This document shows, piece after piece, positions 1-8,210 of a DNA stretch of 64,000 nucleotides. Location: contig CP134492.1 of assembly GCA_031761875.1 (NCBI GenBank), positions 2,976,001 to 3,040,000 of the forward strand. The letters are read 5' to 3'. The stretch's first letter is position 1; each line of letters starts with the position of its first letter. The stretch is from Bacillaceae bacterium IKA-2 (GTDB lineage Bacteria; Bacillota; Bacilli; Bacillales; Anaerobacillaceae). Under the pieces are notes generated by a model. The model was not told where the DNA came from, did no database searches, and saw only the letters and a program-made list of their open reading frames with translations. A program made the translations under genes and the position numbers.

Positions 1-303
1 TTAAGATTTTTATATGGGATTACGATTGGCGGTCTAATTCCTTGTATGACTGCTTATATTAGGCAGTTAGCACCTCTTTCTATCCAAGGCGAAATGTTAG
101 GTTACAATCAAAGTTTTCGATTTTTAGGAAATGTTATTGGTCCCGTATTAGGTGGTGTCGTAGCTGGTTATTTCGGCATTTCATTTGTCTTTATCTTTGG
201 AGCTGTATTATTAATACTCAGTATCATGATTCTTTGGTATTCTTTAAAGGCCGATAAAATCACTACCGCCGCTACTGAGCATAGACTCGTTGAAAAAGTA
301 TAA
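1..303 (+). CDS. MFS transporter, C-terminal end (partial)
   Basis: The reading frame is open from the first base of the window and ends at the TAA at 301-303, so the 5' part lies outside. The visible 100 residues contain the late transmembrane segments of a major facilitator: a GIT-IGGLIP glycine-rich helix, the GNVIGPVLGG motif that resembles the family signature of drug efflux MFS members, and a final hydrophobic helix ending in a basic tail. It sits in the inner membrane; the substrate cannot be told. A multidrug-efflux type (like YttB or Bmr relatives) is most likely from the GPxLGG motif. The gene is followed by a hairpin that terminates the convergent gene on the other strand. Confidence 0.7.
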   Translation, partial: LRFLYGITIGGLIPCMTAYIRQLAPLSIQGEMLGYNQSFRFLGNVIGPVLGGVVAGYFGISFVFIFGAVLLILSIMILWYSLKADKITTAATEHRLVEKV

Positions 304-344
304 TTCTATATCTGTCTGCTTCGATATTGACAAAAAGTATTTAA

Positions 345-385
345 CAAAAAAGATGCCCCATGAAGAGAAATCTCTACAGGGCATC
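345..385 (-). terminator. Intrinsic terminator of the DUF302 gene
   Basis: A 7-bp stem (GATGCCC at 352-358 with GGGCATC at 379-385) is followed on the minus strand by a T-run (complement of 345-351). It lies just beyond the stop of the DUF302 gene and also separates it from the convergent MFS gene. Confidence 0.75.
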
Positions 386-421
386 CAAAAATCTGGATTA
401 TTGAACAAAAGACTACATTCT

Positions 422-805
422 TTAGATACTCTTATCTATAGCTGATATAAGCCTTTTTTCAATATCCAATCCGATCTCATTTAATTTTTCATCATTTATT
501 AATTTCATAAAAAATGTCGGTTTCGGCAAACCGATTTTAGTTTTACCTTGATCGCTATAAACAACAATTTTACAAGGCAAGAAGTAACCAACCATTTTGT
601 TTTTGTCTAACACTTTTTTGGCTTCATGTGGATTACACACTTCTAAAACTTTATAGGCTTCTTCAAATTCTAACCCTTTTTCTTGCAGTTTTTTTTGAAT
701 GTCAAATTCCCATAAAACTCCAAACTCTTCTTCCGTTAAACTCATTTTTAATTTTTCAATTGTTTCCTCGATGCCAGTCGTTGTTTCAACAGTATAATCG
801 AACAT
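422..805 (-). CDS. DUF302 family protein
   Basis: The 127-residue product has the layout of the DUF302 fold: an N-terminal beta strand with DYTVETTTGIEETIEKL, a central VLEVCNPHEAKKVLD segment with the family's conserved cysteine and N-P-x-x-A pattern, and a strand LPCKIVVY. The CNP and LPC cysteines are typical of this family. DUF302 proteins are small soluble proteins of unknown biochemical role, often near redox or metal genes. The start is well supported by AAGGAGAG seven bases upstream. It stands alone on the minus strand with its own terminator. No transmembrane segment is present. Confidence 0.8.
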   Translation of the reverse strand: MFDYTVETTTGIEETIEKLKMSLTEEEFGVLWEFDIQKKLQEKGLEFEEAYKVLEVCNPHEAKKVLDKNKMVGYFLPCKIVVYSDQGKTKIGLPKPTFFMKLINDEKLNEIGLDIEKRLISAIDKSI

Positions 806-1118
806 GTCTATCTCTCCTTTTTTTTGTTAGAGTTTCAATACGAACATAAAGATCACGAATACTACCATAGGTATATACTAGTAAATTTTCACGTTTTTGT
901 CAAACACTAAGGATTATACTTTGCCCGTGGTACAAAACCCGTTAATCAGTTTTTTTCATCTTCAACCGCATGATAAACGATTTCAATCGTTGCGTTATAT
1001 CCACTCGCTATTATCTCCATTATTACAATTACGCTAAAACTATTGTTATAACTGTCTTCCATATTATCCAACAATGCTTTCATTTCTCTCAAATTGAAAG
1101 TAGAGGTGAGATTCTTCA

Positions 1119-1871
1119 CTACTTCAAATTAAATCCTTTGCTCTCTAAAAATCCTTTTATATGAACCCTTCTTTTTTCAGAAAACATCTTGGCGATAGTA
1201 TTCGTCCAACCTGTATTTTTATTATTAGTAGTCCTTGACTGATAGTAAGACTTCATCGTCTCATCATATTGATCTAATAACTGACCATAATGATCCTCTT
1301 GATATGTTTCCTCATGTAAAATCAGTGCAAGTGGTAATCGTGGTTTAACTTCCACCTCTTCATCTGGAATACCTAACGTGAGACCGAACAACGGAAAAAC
1401 TTTATCTGGCAGGTTAACAAGTTCGCTAATTTGTTTGGGGTTGTTACGAATACCGCCAATATAACAGCCACCATACCCTAAAGATTCTGCTGCAGTTAAG
1501 ACATTTTGAGCCATAAGAGCAGTATCAACGACGCTGACAATAAAGGTTTCAGTTGTATCATATTGCATCTCTATTCCTTCCTTTTTACAAGCATACTCTA
1601 GCCTTTTTAAGTCAGCACAAAACAATAAAAATAGTGGGCATTCACTAACCTGTTTTTGGTTACCTGCTAACACACTAATTTTTTCTTTTTTAGCTTTATC
1701 CTTAATTTGGATTACTGAATAGGCTTGAACAAAGCTTGATGATGCGGCACTTTGTCCCGATTTGATTAGTTCATTTACATGTTCGTTTGGAATATCATCT
1801 TGCTTGAACTTTCGAAAAGACCGATGGTTCTGAATGATTTTTATCGTTTCAGATAAATGTTCTTTGTTCAT
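1119..1871 (-). CDS. nfrA: NfrA-type NADPH-dependent nitroreductase / flavin reductase
   Basis: The 250-residue length and sequence fit the NfrA/FRP group of FMN-dependent nitroreductases. It opens with a helix leading to NHRSFRKF, the R-S-x-R phosphate-binding motif for FMN. It then has SGQSAASSSFVQ (FMN contact), an ESLGYGGCYIGGIRNN segment that is the family hallmark around residue 130, and LFGLTLGIP near residue 160. Known members reduce nitroaromatics, FMN or protein disulfides with NADPH. The gene lies downstream, on the same strand, of a TPP riboswitch and a hairpin terminator, which suggests control by thiamine pyrophosphate; that would be unusual for this family. A substrate in thiamine metabolism cannot be inferred from the protein alone. 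Confidence 0.85.
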   Translation of the reverse strand: MNKEHLSETIKIIQNHRSFRKFKQDDIPNEHVNELIKSGQSAASSSFVQAYSVIQIKDKAKKEKISVLAGNQKQVSECPLFLLFCADLKRLEYACKKEGIEMQYDTTETFIVSVVDTALMAQNVLTAAESLGYGGCYIGGIRNNPKQISELVNLPDKVFPLFGLTLGIPDEEVEVKPRLPLALILHEETYQEDHYGQLLDQYDETMKSYYQSRTTNNKNTGWTNTIAKMFSEKRRVHIKGFLESKGFNLK

Positions 1872-1963
1872 AATTTCTCAGCTCATTTCTTATTTAATGT
1901 CAATATCATTTGGGTAAATACCCCACATGTTAATCGTAAACCCAAGTGGAAGTAAAATACAAC

Positions 1964-1990
1964 AAAAACCACTTCTATAGAAGTGGTTTT
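1964..1990 (-). terminator. Hairpin terminator below the TPP riboswitch
   Basis: An 11-bp perfect stem with a TATA loop (1965-1975 with 1980-1990) is followed on the minus strand by a T-rich stretch. It sits between the TPP aptamer and nfrA. It fits the expression platform of a transcriptional-attenuation riboswitch, about 50 bases after the aptamer. Confidence 0.7.
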
Positions 1991-2035
1991 ACTAAGCAAA
2001 ATCTATACAAATTTGCCAATCATATATATCCATAC

Positions 2036-2115
2036 ATCTTCCCTGCGCTTATTGACCTAGATCAGGTTAAAAGGGTTGAGAGAAGATGTCTCTCTCAGCT
2101 TTTAAAGCGCCCTAG
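2036..2115 (-). promoter_or_regulatory. TPP (thi-box) riboswitch aptamer
   Basis: Read on the minus strand, the segment has the strongly conserved parts of the thi-box in order: AGGGCGC opening P1, GCTGAGAG in the pyrimidine-sensor arm, then an ACCC..AACCTGATCT block of the pyrophosphate arm, and GCGCAGGGAAG closing P1. P1 pairs GGGCGC with GCGCAGG with minor mismatch. Thiamine pyrophosphate binding normally favours the downstream terminator, here the hairpin at 1964-1990. The first gene downstream on the same strand is the nitroreductase nfrA, not a thi gene. Confidence 0.85.
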
Positions 2116-2327
2116 CATTGATTATCATTTATTTATAAACATTATATACCTCATTATTATTATTATGTACTCCTACCATATTATAGAAATTTTCCAATCA
2201 ATACTCGCGTGATATCAAACATACCACTGCCAAGCAACGAAAAAAAACTCTCTCTTCAGGGATAACATAGTTTATTGCAACCGCTACTGCTTTAGAGACT
2301 TACTTATCAACAAAAAAAATTTATAGT

Positions 2328-2576
2328 TTACACAATCTGCTGGTCTTGATTTTCCTCGCTTAATAAGGATCGCATATTAATAACTTGAGTTAGTTCTTTC
2401 CTATTTAATAAATAATGAAAGTGTTGAATCGGCATTGAGCCATGACCTTTTCCATCCTTAAGAGTGAATTGAATTACATTTTCATTCTGCCAAATAATCG
2501 TAAACGTCTCTGCCGAGTTAAAATTTCTTTTAACCCTTTCAGTAATTTGATATTCAGTTCCAATTTCAATTATCAT
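2328..2576 (-). CDS. Hypothetical protein, 82 residues
   Basis: I do not recognise this small protein. It is soluble, with alternating strands (EIGTEYQITERV, ETFTIIWQNENVIQFTLKDGKG) suggesting a small beta-rich fold, then a helical tail. The putative ATG is preceded by an AAAGGGG sequence on the minus strand, which supports translation. It is a single gene between the divergently transcribed DUF421 gene and the TPP riboswitch region. Confidence 0.5.
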   Translation of the reverse strand: MIIEIGTEYQITERVKRNFNSAETFTIIWQNENVIQFTLKDGKGHGSMPIQHFHYLLNRKELTQVINMRSLLSEENQDQQIV

Positions 2577-2775
2577 TAGAAGTGTGCCCCTTTTACAATT
2601 TTTTTCTCTGCTAGTATTTCTTATTTATTTTTTTTCATACATTGTTTATGTCATTTGGATGTATAACAACATTTTGGGAAAAATAAGAAATACTTAAGCA
2701 TTAAACCAAATTACATTCAGAAAAGGGAAATATCAATAGTTTTAAGATATTACGATAAATAAAGGGGCGTAAAAA

Positions 2776-3501
2776 ATGTTGGAAACTGGAAAAGAGCTAT
2801 TAATTATTTTTGGACGAATAGTTACAATTATTCCATTATTACTGTTGATCACCATATATATGGGGAAGCGTGCCATTGGCGAATTACCAATATTTGATTT
2901 CTTAATTATTATTACACTTGGCGCTGTTGTTGGTGCTGATATTGCTGACCCAAGTATTAAACATTTTCCAACAGCTGTCGCAATCATTTTAATTGGAATC
3001 TTTCAAAAAATTGTCGCTAACTGGAAAATCTCCAATCGCAAACTCGGGAGATTAATTACCTTTGAACCAACTGTTGTTGTTCAAAACGGGAAATTTCTTG
3101 ATGACAATCTTAAAAATAATCGATATTCTATTGATAACATTCTCCAAATGCTTCGCGAAAAAGATGTATTTAACATTAACGATGTTGAAACTGCTATTAT
3201 CGAAGCGAACGGATCATTAAGCGTGTTAAAAAAACCAAATAAAATTCCGCTTACGCCTGATGATATGAATATCGTCAAAACAACTTCTGGACTTTCTTTT
3301 CCTATCATTATAGAAGGAACCATTTATACAAATGTTCTAAGGACCTTTAATCTTAATGAATTGTGGCTGAAGCAGCAGTTAATCGAGCAAGGAATTAATG
3401 ATATAAAAACTGTCTTTTTTGCTTCTATCAATCATGATCATCACTTGCATGTCTCTTTAAAAAATGATAAAAGTATCAACATTCCACCAATACTTCACTA
3501 G
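2776..3501 (+). CDS. DUF421 membrane protein (YetF/YcaP family)
   Basis: The 241-residue product has three N-terminal transmembrane helices and a C-terminal soluble DUF421 domain. Family marks include MGKRAIGELPIFDFLIIITLGAVVGADIAD, split here by a helix boundary near residue 40. There is then the RLITFEPTVVVQNGKF strand region around residue 97, in which most members have a G-x-P-x-x-L-I-x-x-G pattern. Relatives such as B. subtilis YetF, YrbG and YkjA are spore-forming-lineage inner membrane proteins of poorly known role, some in spore membrane. AAAGGGGCG upstream supports the start. It is monocistronic and followed by a hairpin. Confidence 0.85.
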   Translation: MLETGKELLIIFGRIVTIIPLLLLITIYMGKRAIGELPIFDFLIIITLGAVVGADIADPSIKHFPTAVAIILIGIFQKIVANWKISNRKLGRLITFEPTVVVQNGKFLDDNLKNNRYSIDNILQMLREKDVFNINDVETAIIEANGSLSVLKKPNKIPLTPDDMNIVKTTSGLSFPIIIEGTIYTNVLRTFNLNELWLKQQLIEQGINDIKTVFFASINHDHHLHVSLKNDKSINIPPILH

Positions 3502-3572
3502 TTAAATTGGTTAACAAATTTTGAAGAGTATCTCAGTATTTATAGACTCATCTATTAAAAAAATAATTAAAA

Positions 3573-3598
3573 CGGCAGAAAATACTGCCGCTTTAATT
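3573..3598. terminator. Hairpin after the DUF421 gene
   Basis: CGGCAG (3573-3578) pairs with CTGCCG (3585-3590). A T-rich run follows on the plus strand, and a longer one follows on the minus strand, so it can act on both transcripts. Confidence 0.55.
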
Positions 3599-3715
3599 AC
3601 GGAAATCTAACAACGGAGCAGTCAAAATCCCAATAAACTATAGATGACCCGCGATGATTTTTTGTAAAAAACATTTACTTCAATAATAGCTTTGAATAGA
3701 TGTGTTAATTTCCCT

Positions 3716-4078
3716 TTAATAGTAAGGGTATTGATAGGGATACTGATACAGATACGGATCAATATAGGGTAATAGCGCTAATGCACCTAATGTAGCAAGT
3801 GGAAAAGTGCGACGTCTAAAGCGTCTAAACCTTCTTCTAGGGCGGTGACCATAACCATAATATTGTCGCTGATCAGATTCAGATTCATTTTCACTTTCTC
3901 GCTCCATTACATCCTCACCAACTAACACGGTAATACGATCCGGATCTACATTTTCAATAATCCCATCAAAAAAACTTCCGTCTGTCATTGTTAAATTAAC
4001 GTGATGGTACAAGTTCCTTTTGCAATCATCATATAAAGTCTGTTGTTGGCTATGATAATCCTGTCTTCCTAAAGTCAT
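3716..4078 (-). CDS. Small LSm-like protein with Arg-rich and Tyr/Pro-rich tail
   Basis: Residues about 20-58 (CKRNLYHHVNLTMTDGSFFDG followed by a strand and ITVLVGEDV) look like an Sm/LSm or small SH3-like barrel: a helix, then VNLTMTDG-x-x-FDGII as the bent beta hairpin. A short acidic linker follows, then an Arg-rich stretch (RPRRRFRRFRRR), a hydrophobic ALGALALLPY helix and a Tyr/Pro-rich end. Such small proteins with basic and aromatic tails are common among Bacillus spore coat or exosporium candidates; that role is inference. The start follows an AGGGGAGATGAAG-type ribosome binding site. Confidence 0.55.
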   Translation of the reverse strand: MTLGRQDYHSQQQTLYDDCKRNLYHHVNLTMTDGSFFDGIIENVDPDRITVLVGEDVMERESENESESDQRQYYGYGHRPRRRFRRFRRRTFPLATLGALALLPYIDPYLYQYPYQYPYY

Positions 4079-4290
4079 TTTTTACTTCATCTCCCCTCGA
4101 ATACATGATATTCATCTAAAATGAGAACAATGCCACTTTATCGAAGGAAACTGTATTAATTCATTTCCCTGGATGATTCACGATCACCACCCCGTACTAG
4201 CATCGCTTCCATTTACCTGATTTAGGTTCGATAATACAAATAACAATTCCTCTTTCCGATCATTTTTCGTTCCGGATTTTCTCATAATAA
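4079..4290. other. Intergenic stretch upstream of the LSm-like gene
   Basis: No open frame of note. The region presumably holds the promoter of the minus-strand LSm-like gene, but I see no convincing -35/-10 pair. Confidence 0.4.
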
Positions 4291-4336
4291 AAAGCAGCAG
4301 ATCTTCGATCACAAATCAAAGATCTGCTGCTTTTTT
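4291..4336. terminator. Strong bidirectional terminator-like hairpin
   Basis: A 13-bp perfect stem (4291-4303 with 4321-4333, AAAGCAGCAGATC and its complement) ends in a T-run on the plus strand and an A-run on its other side. No protein gene reads into it from the left on the plus strand; on the minus strand it would end any transcript coming from the repeat block at 4350-5755. Confidence 0.75.
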
Positions 4337-4349
4337 CCATTTCGGAAAT

Positions 4350-5755
4350 AGCAAAAGCGACCCCATATCCCAATTCGGAACACAAGATCGCTACACTATT
4401 GATAAATCTAACATTAATTAAAATCCCTTCTAAATACGTTCCTAAATCAATCTACATTGATAGTATTTATTTATTTTTTGCCCAGTTCCCAGTTCCCTAA
4501 ACGAACAGGTACACTTCACTTCGTCTAGCCAGTGTTACTGTAAAGTACTCTTTCTTTAAAGGATATTAATTTGTTAAAAAAAGCTTTATGGCATTTTGTT
4601 TTCCACTCTTACTGCTTACTAAACTAACCAGTACACTTCACTTCGTCTAACTAGCTTAACTATAATGTAAAGTACTCTTTCTTTAAAAATATTACTTGTT
4701 GAATGAAGCTTTATTTCATTTTACTCTCTCAGGCCACATGCACTAAACATTCTAGTACACTTCGCCCCTCAAATCATTGAAATCAGTCCCTTCATTATAG
4801 GATAGATTACTTTTTGATAGCCCCTCTCTATTTAAGAGGTAATGTGTGGCTTGTGTTAATAATATCAATTATAAGTAGTAATGTAAATATTCAAAATACT
4901 CAATTACGGGCTATTTTTAATCTATTTACTTATATTTTCTTCCTATTATAGCTTTTTTCAACGTTTTTCAATTTTCTTACCGTCCATTTTAAAACTCTCT
5001 TGATCATGCTGGTTATACACTCCAAAATGTATTAATATTGATCAGCGTTTCAATTCCTGACTCTCCATATTAAGCAAAAGCGACCCCATATCCTAATTCT
5101 CGGCATACAAGGTCGCTACACTATTGATACCTCTAACATTAATTAAAATCCCTTCTAATACATTACCTAGATCAATTTAAATTGATAGTATTTAGTTGTT
5201 TTGTTGCCCCGTGTACTTATCTAGCCAATACAATACACTTCGCTTCAGCTTACTTATTCTTATCGGAAACCTGTATTTATTTGAAAACTTACACTTTCAA
5301 GAAAAACATTGTTTTGTTGAAAAAATCTATATTAAATTTTTTATTCGTGGTTCTACATGTACTGATCTAGCTACAACACTTCATCTTGCTTAGCTTAGCT
5401 TAATTTAATTTACCTTACCTGTCTTCCAGCAAAATTCAATACCTTCGAGAAAAGCTATTACTTTGTTAAAAAAACTTTATTACATTTTTCACTCGTGGTC
5501 CCCGTGTACTAAACTAGCTAATACACTTCGCTCACACAAGTCATTGGAATCAGTCCCTTCATTATAGGATGGATTACTTTCCATTAGCCCCTCTCTATTT
5601 GAGAGGTGATGTATGGCTTGGGTTAATAATACCTAAAATAATTAGTAATGTAAATATTCAAAATATTCTATTTTCTAATACATTTACCGTATTTACTTAA
5701 CTATTCTCTTTATTTCAACATTTTTCGACGTTTTTTAATTTTTTTTTCAGATCGA
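4350..5755. repeat. Two diverged copies of a composite non-coding repeat module
   Basis: Two modules share the same order of parts. Part A (4350-4484 and 5072-5205) begins GCAAAAGCGACCCCATAT and includes a GCGACC..GGTCGC inverted repeat. Part B is a set of sub-repeats, each opening with TACACTTC(A/G)CTTC at 4510, 4632, 4756 and at 5234, 5375, 5522, so with periods near 123 bp in module 1 and 141-147 bp in module 2. Part C (4756-4985 and 5522-5755) contains a CCCTTCATTATAGGAT block, a CCCCTCTC..GAGAGG hairpin and a TAATGTAAATATTCAAAAT block. Only short out-of-frame ORFs occur; the copies differ by many point changes and small indels, so the duplication is old. Confidence 0.8.
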
Positions 5756-5873
5756 TAAACTAAAGTTTTTATTGCTAATTTTTAAAATTACAGCTAGCAA
5801 CCACTTTAAGAAGGTACAAGAGCGTCTACTCTGCCCATAGTGGTTTTAATAGCCCAAATACGAATCACTTTTT

Positions 5874-6848
5874 TTAATTGTTTTTCAATCTCGTTTTGGC
5901 TATCCATGCGCCGCCAATTACACCTGCATCGTTTCCTAATGATGCAATCGTGATTTCTACTCCTTCTAAAACTTTAGGGAATGAAAAACGTGCAAATTGA
6001 TTTTTAAGCGGTATTATTAAAGTATCTCCCGCTTTTGAAACTCCTCCACCAATTACAATTTTCTCTGGATTTAAGCCATTTGCTAAATTTGCTAAAGCTA
6101 ACCCCAGATACAAAGTAACTTGGTCAATGACATTCTTAGCAATCTCGTCATTTTCCTTTGCACAGTCGAGAACTAGTTTTGCTGTTAGCGTTTTGTGCTC
6201 ATTGTAAAAATCTCTGAGCTTACTATTGATCTTCGTTGAACATACCTGTTCTATTGCCAAACGAACAATGCCTGTTGCTGATGCAATCGTTTCAAGACAA
6301 CCTTCTTTACCGCAATTACAATGTGCTCCGTCATTAATAACTGATGTGGTATGGCCAATTTCACCCCCAGCACCATTTATGCCGTGGACTATTTTACCAT
6401 TAGAGATAATGCCGCCTCCTACACCTGTTCCTAATGTGACGAAAATTAAATCATTAGCTCCTTTTCCAGCACCTTTCCACATTTCACCTAGTGCTGCTAA
6501 ATTAGCATCATTGTCAACCGCGACAGGTAAAGCGGTTTCCCGCTCAAGTAGATCTTTTAAAGGGAAATTACTCCATCCTAAATTTACAGCAACTTCAACG
6601 GAGCCATCATAAAAATTAATAGGGCCCGGAGCACCAATGCCGATTCCGATCAGCTTGGTTTTCGGTTGATTTAAATCCGCTAATTTTTCGTGAATGGAGT
6701 TGGCAATATCCGTTGGTATTCGCTGTCCTTTTTCACTTTTATCCGTTTCAATTTCCCATTTAGTGATCAACTCACCGTCTTCACTAATAAATGCCAGTTT
6801 AATAGTAGTACCACCAATATCAACGCCACTCAACCATTTTTCGTCCAA
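5874..6848 (-). CDS. ROK family sugar kinase (glucokinase-like)
   Basis: The 324-residue protein is the usual length for ROK glucokinases. It has the N-terminal phosphate loop DIGGTTIK at residues 10-17, a GIGAPGP loop near 75, DNDANLAALGE with the catalytic Asp near 113, GTGVGGGII near 140, the E-x-G-H motif GGEIGHT near 161, and the zinc site CNCGKEGCLE near 177. It would phosphorylate glucose (or a related hexose) with ATP in the cytoplasm. It starts with TTG after AAGGGA. It is downstream of msmX on the same strand, beyond a long inverted repeat, so it likely uses the glucose released by imported oligosaccharides. Confidence 0.85.
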   Translation of the reverse strand: MDEKWLSGVDIGGTTIKLAFISEDGELITKWEIETDKSEKGQRIPTDIANSIHEKLADLNQPKTKLIGIGIGAPGPINFYDGSVEVAVNLGWSNFPLKDLLERETALPVAVDNDANLAALGEMWKGAGKGANDLIFVTLGTGVGGGIISNGKIVHGINGAGGEIGHTTSVINDGAHCNCGKEGCLETIASATGIVRLAIEQVCSTKINSKLRDFYNEHKTLTAKLVLDCAKENDEIAKNVIDQVTLYLGLALANLANGLNPEKIVIGGGVSKAGDTLIIPLKNQFARFSFPKVLEGVEITIASLGNDAGVIGGAWIAKTRLKNN

Positions 6849-6915
6849 AATTGTCAGTCCCTTGCAAATGAATTTTGTTTTTTTATGGTAATTAAAAACT
6901 ATATTTGGAATTTAT

Positions 6916-6950
6916 GAATAGACGAGGGAGCGAAGTTCCCTCGTCTATTC
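6916..6950. terminator. Long perfect inverted repeat between msmX and the ROK kinase gene
   Basis: A 14-bp perfect stem (GAATAGACGAGGGA at 6916-6929 with its complement at 6937-6950) and a 7-base loop. There is no real T-run on either side, so it may be an attenuator or an mRNA processing/stability element rather than a complete terminator. Confidence 0.5.
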
Positions 6951-6985
6951 ATCCTATATGATTGTTAAAACATCTGTGTTTCTTA

Positions 6986-8077
6986 TTAACGAATTCTTAA
7001 TTCTGTTTTTGGATCGAAAAAATGTGATTTGTTCATATCAAGTGCCAACTTAATATCTTGACTATTACGGTAGGTTGTACGAGAGTCGACCCGTGCAACA
7101 AAGTCTTGGTTTAATACTTTTGAGTATAGGAATGTCTCAGCACCCATTAATTCGGCAACTTCAATTTTCGCTAAAATTTGAGTACCTATTGAAGATTCTA
7201 TAAATAAAGGCTCATCGTGAATATCTTCAGGGCGAATTCCTAAAATTAGTTCTTTACCTTCGTAATCTTTTAACAGTTTTACCTTGCCTTCTGGGACCTT
7301 AATTTTCACTTCATCTATTTCGAAATATCCATTTACAAGCTTTCCGTTAAAGAAGTTCATTGCCGGTGAACCAATAAACCCACCAACAAAGATGTTTTCA
7401 GGAAAGTCATAGACTTCTTTTGGTGCGCCAACTTGATGAACAATGCCGTCTTTCATAATAACGATTCTAGTTGCCATCGTCATCGCTTCCGTTTGGTCAT
7501 GCGTGACATAAATAGTCGTTGATTGCAGACGGTGATGCAGTTTAATTATTTCAGCACGCATTTGAACACGTAATTTGGCATCAAGATTGGACAAGGGCTC
7601 ATCCATTAAAAATACTTGTGGATCACGAACGATGGCACGTCCTAAAGCAACACGCTGTCGCTGACCACCTGACATTGCTTTAGGTTTACGATCAAGCATT
7701 TCTGTTAAACCAAGAATTTGTGCAGCATCTTTAACGCGACGGTCGATTTCTTCTTTTTTAAATTTACGAAGTTTTAAACCGAAGGCCATATTTTCATAAA
7801 CATTCATATGTGGGTAAAGAGCATAGTTTTGGAATACCATAGCGATGTCCCGATCCTTTGGTGCAACATCATTTACAAGGCGATCGCCAATGTAAAGCTC
7901 TCCTTTTGAAATCTCTTCAAGTCCAGCAATCATTCTAAGTGTTGTTGATTTTCCGCAACCTGACGGTCCAACGAAAACGATAAATTCTTTATCTTTAACT
8001 TTAAGGTTGAAATCTGATACAGCTTCAATTCCGCCATCATATACTTTGTAAATATTTTTCAATGTAATTTCTGCCAT
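6986..8077 (-). CDS. msmX: Multi-sugar ABC transporter ATP-binding protein MsmX
   Basis: The 363-residue protein has the ABC ATPase core followed by the MalK/UgpC-type regulatory (TOBE/OB) domain from about residue 240. Walker A GPSGCGKST is at 37-45, the signature MSGGQRQR near 134 and Walker B VFLMDEPLSNLDA near 155. ATG at 8077 is chosen because GGAGG lies nine bases upstream, rather than an in-frame ATG 15 bases further out. In Bacillus, MsmX energises many family-1 sugar permeases that lack their own ATPase. The oligosaccharide permease operon at 16-19 kb has no ATPase gene, so this protein is its likely partner. It lies beside a yxkF-like regulator as in B. subtilis. Confidence 0.9.
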   Translation of the reverse strand: MAEITLKNIYKVYDGGIEAVSDFNLKVKDKEFIVFVGPSGCGKSTTLRMIAGLEEISKGELYIGDRLVNDVAPKDRDIAMVFQNYALYPHMNVYENMAFGLKLRKFKKEEIDRRVKDAAQILGLTEMLDRKPKAMSGGQRQRVALGRAIVRDPQVFLMDEPLSNLDAKLRVQMRAEIIKLHHRLQSTTIYVTHDQTEAMTMATRIVIMKDGIVHQVGAPKEVYDFPENIFVGGFIGSPAMNFFNGKLVNGYFEIDEVKIKVPEGKVKLLKDYEGKELILGIRPEDIHDEPLFIESSIGTQILAKIEVAELMGAETFLYSKVLNQDFVARVDSRTTYRNSQDIKLALDMNKSHFFDPKTELRIR

Positions 8078-8210
8078 TTTGTACGCCTCCAATAGGTTAA
8101 TAACTTATGACTTTATTGTAACTAGTCAGAGCACTTTCGTAAATTGTAAGCGTGCACAAAGATTTTCTGCGTTTTTGTGCACTTTGCAAAAAAAAATCTA
8201 TTGTAAATGA

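Noticed and set aside
5182-5393. Two short plus-strand ORFs in the repeat module
   Set aside because: No ribosome binding site, and the frames are not conserved in the other module.
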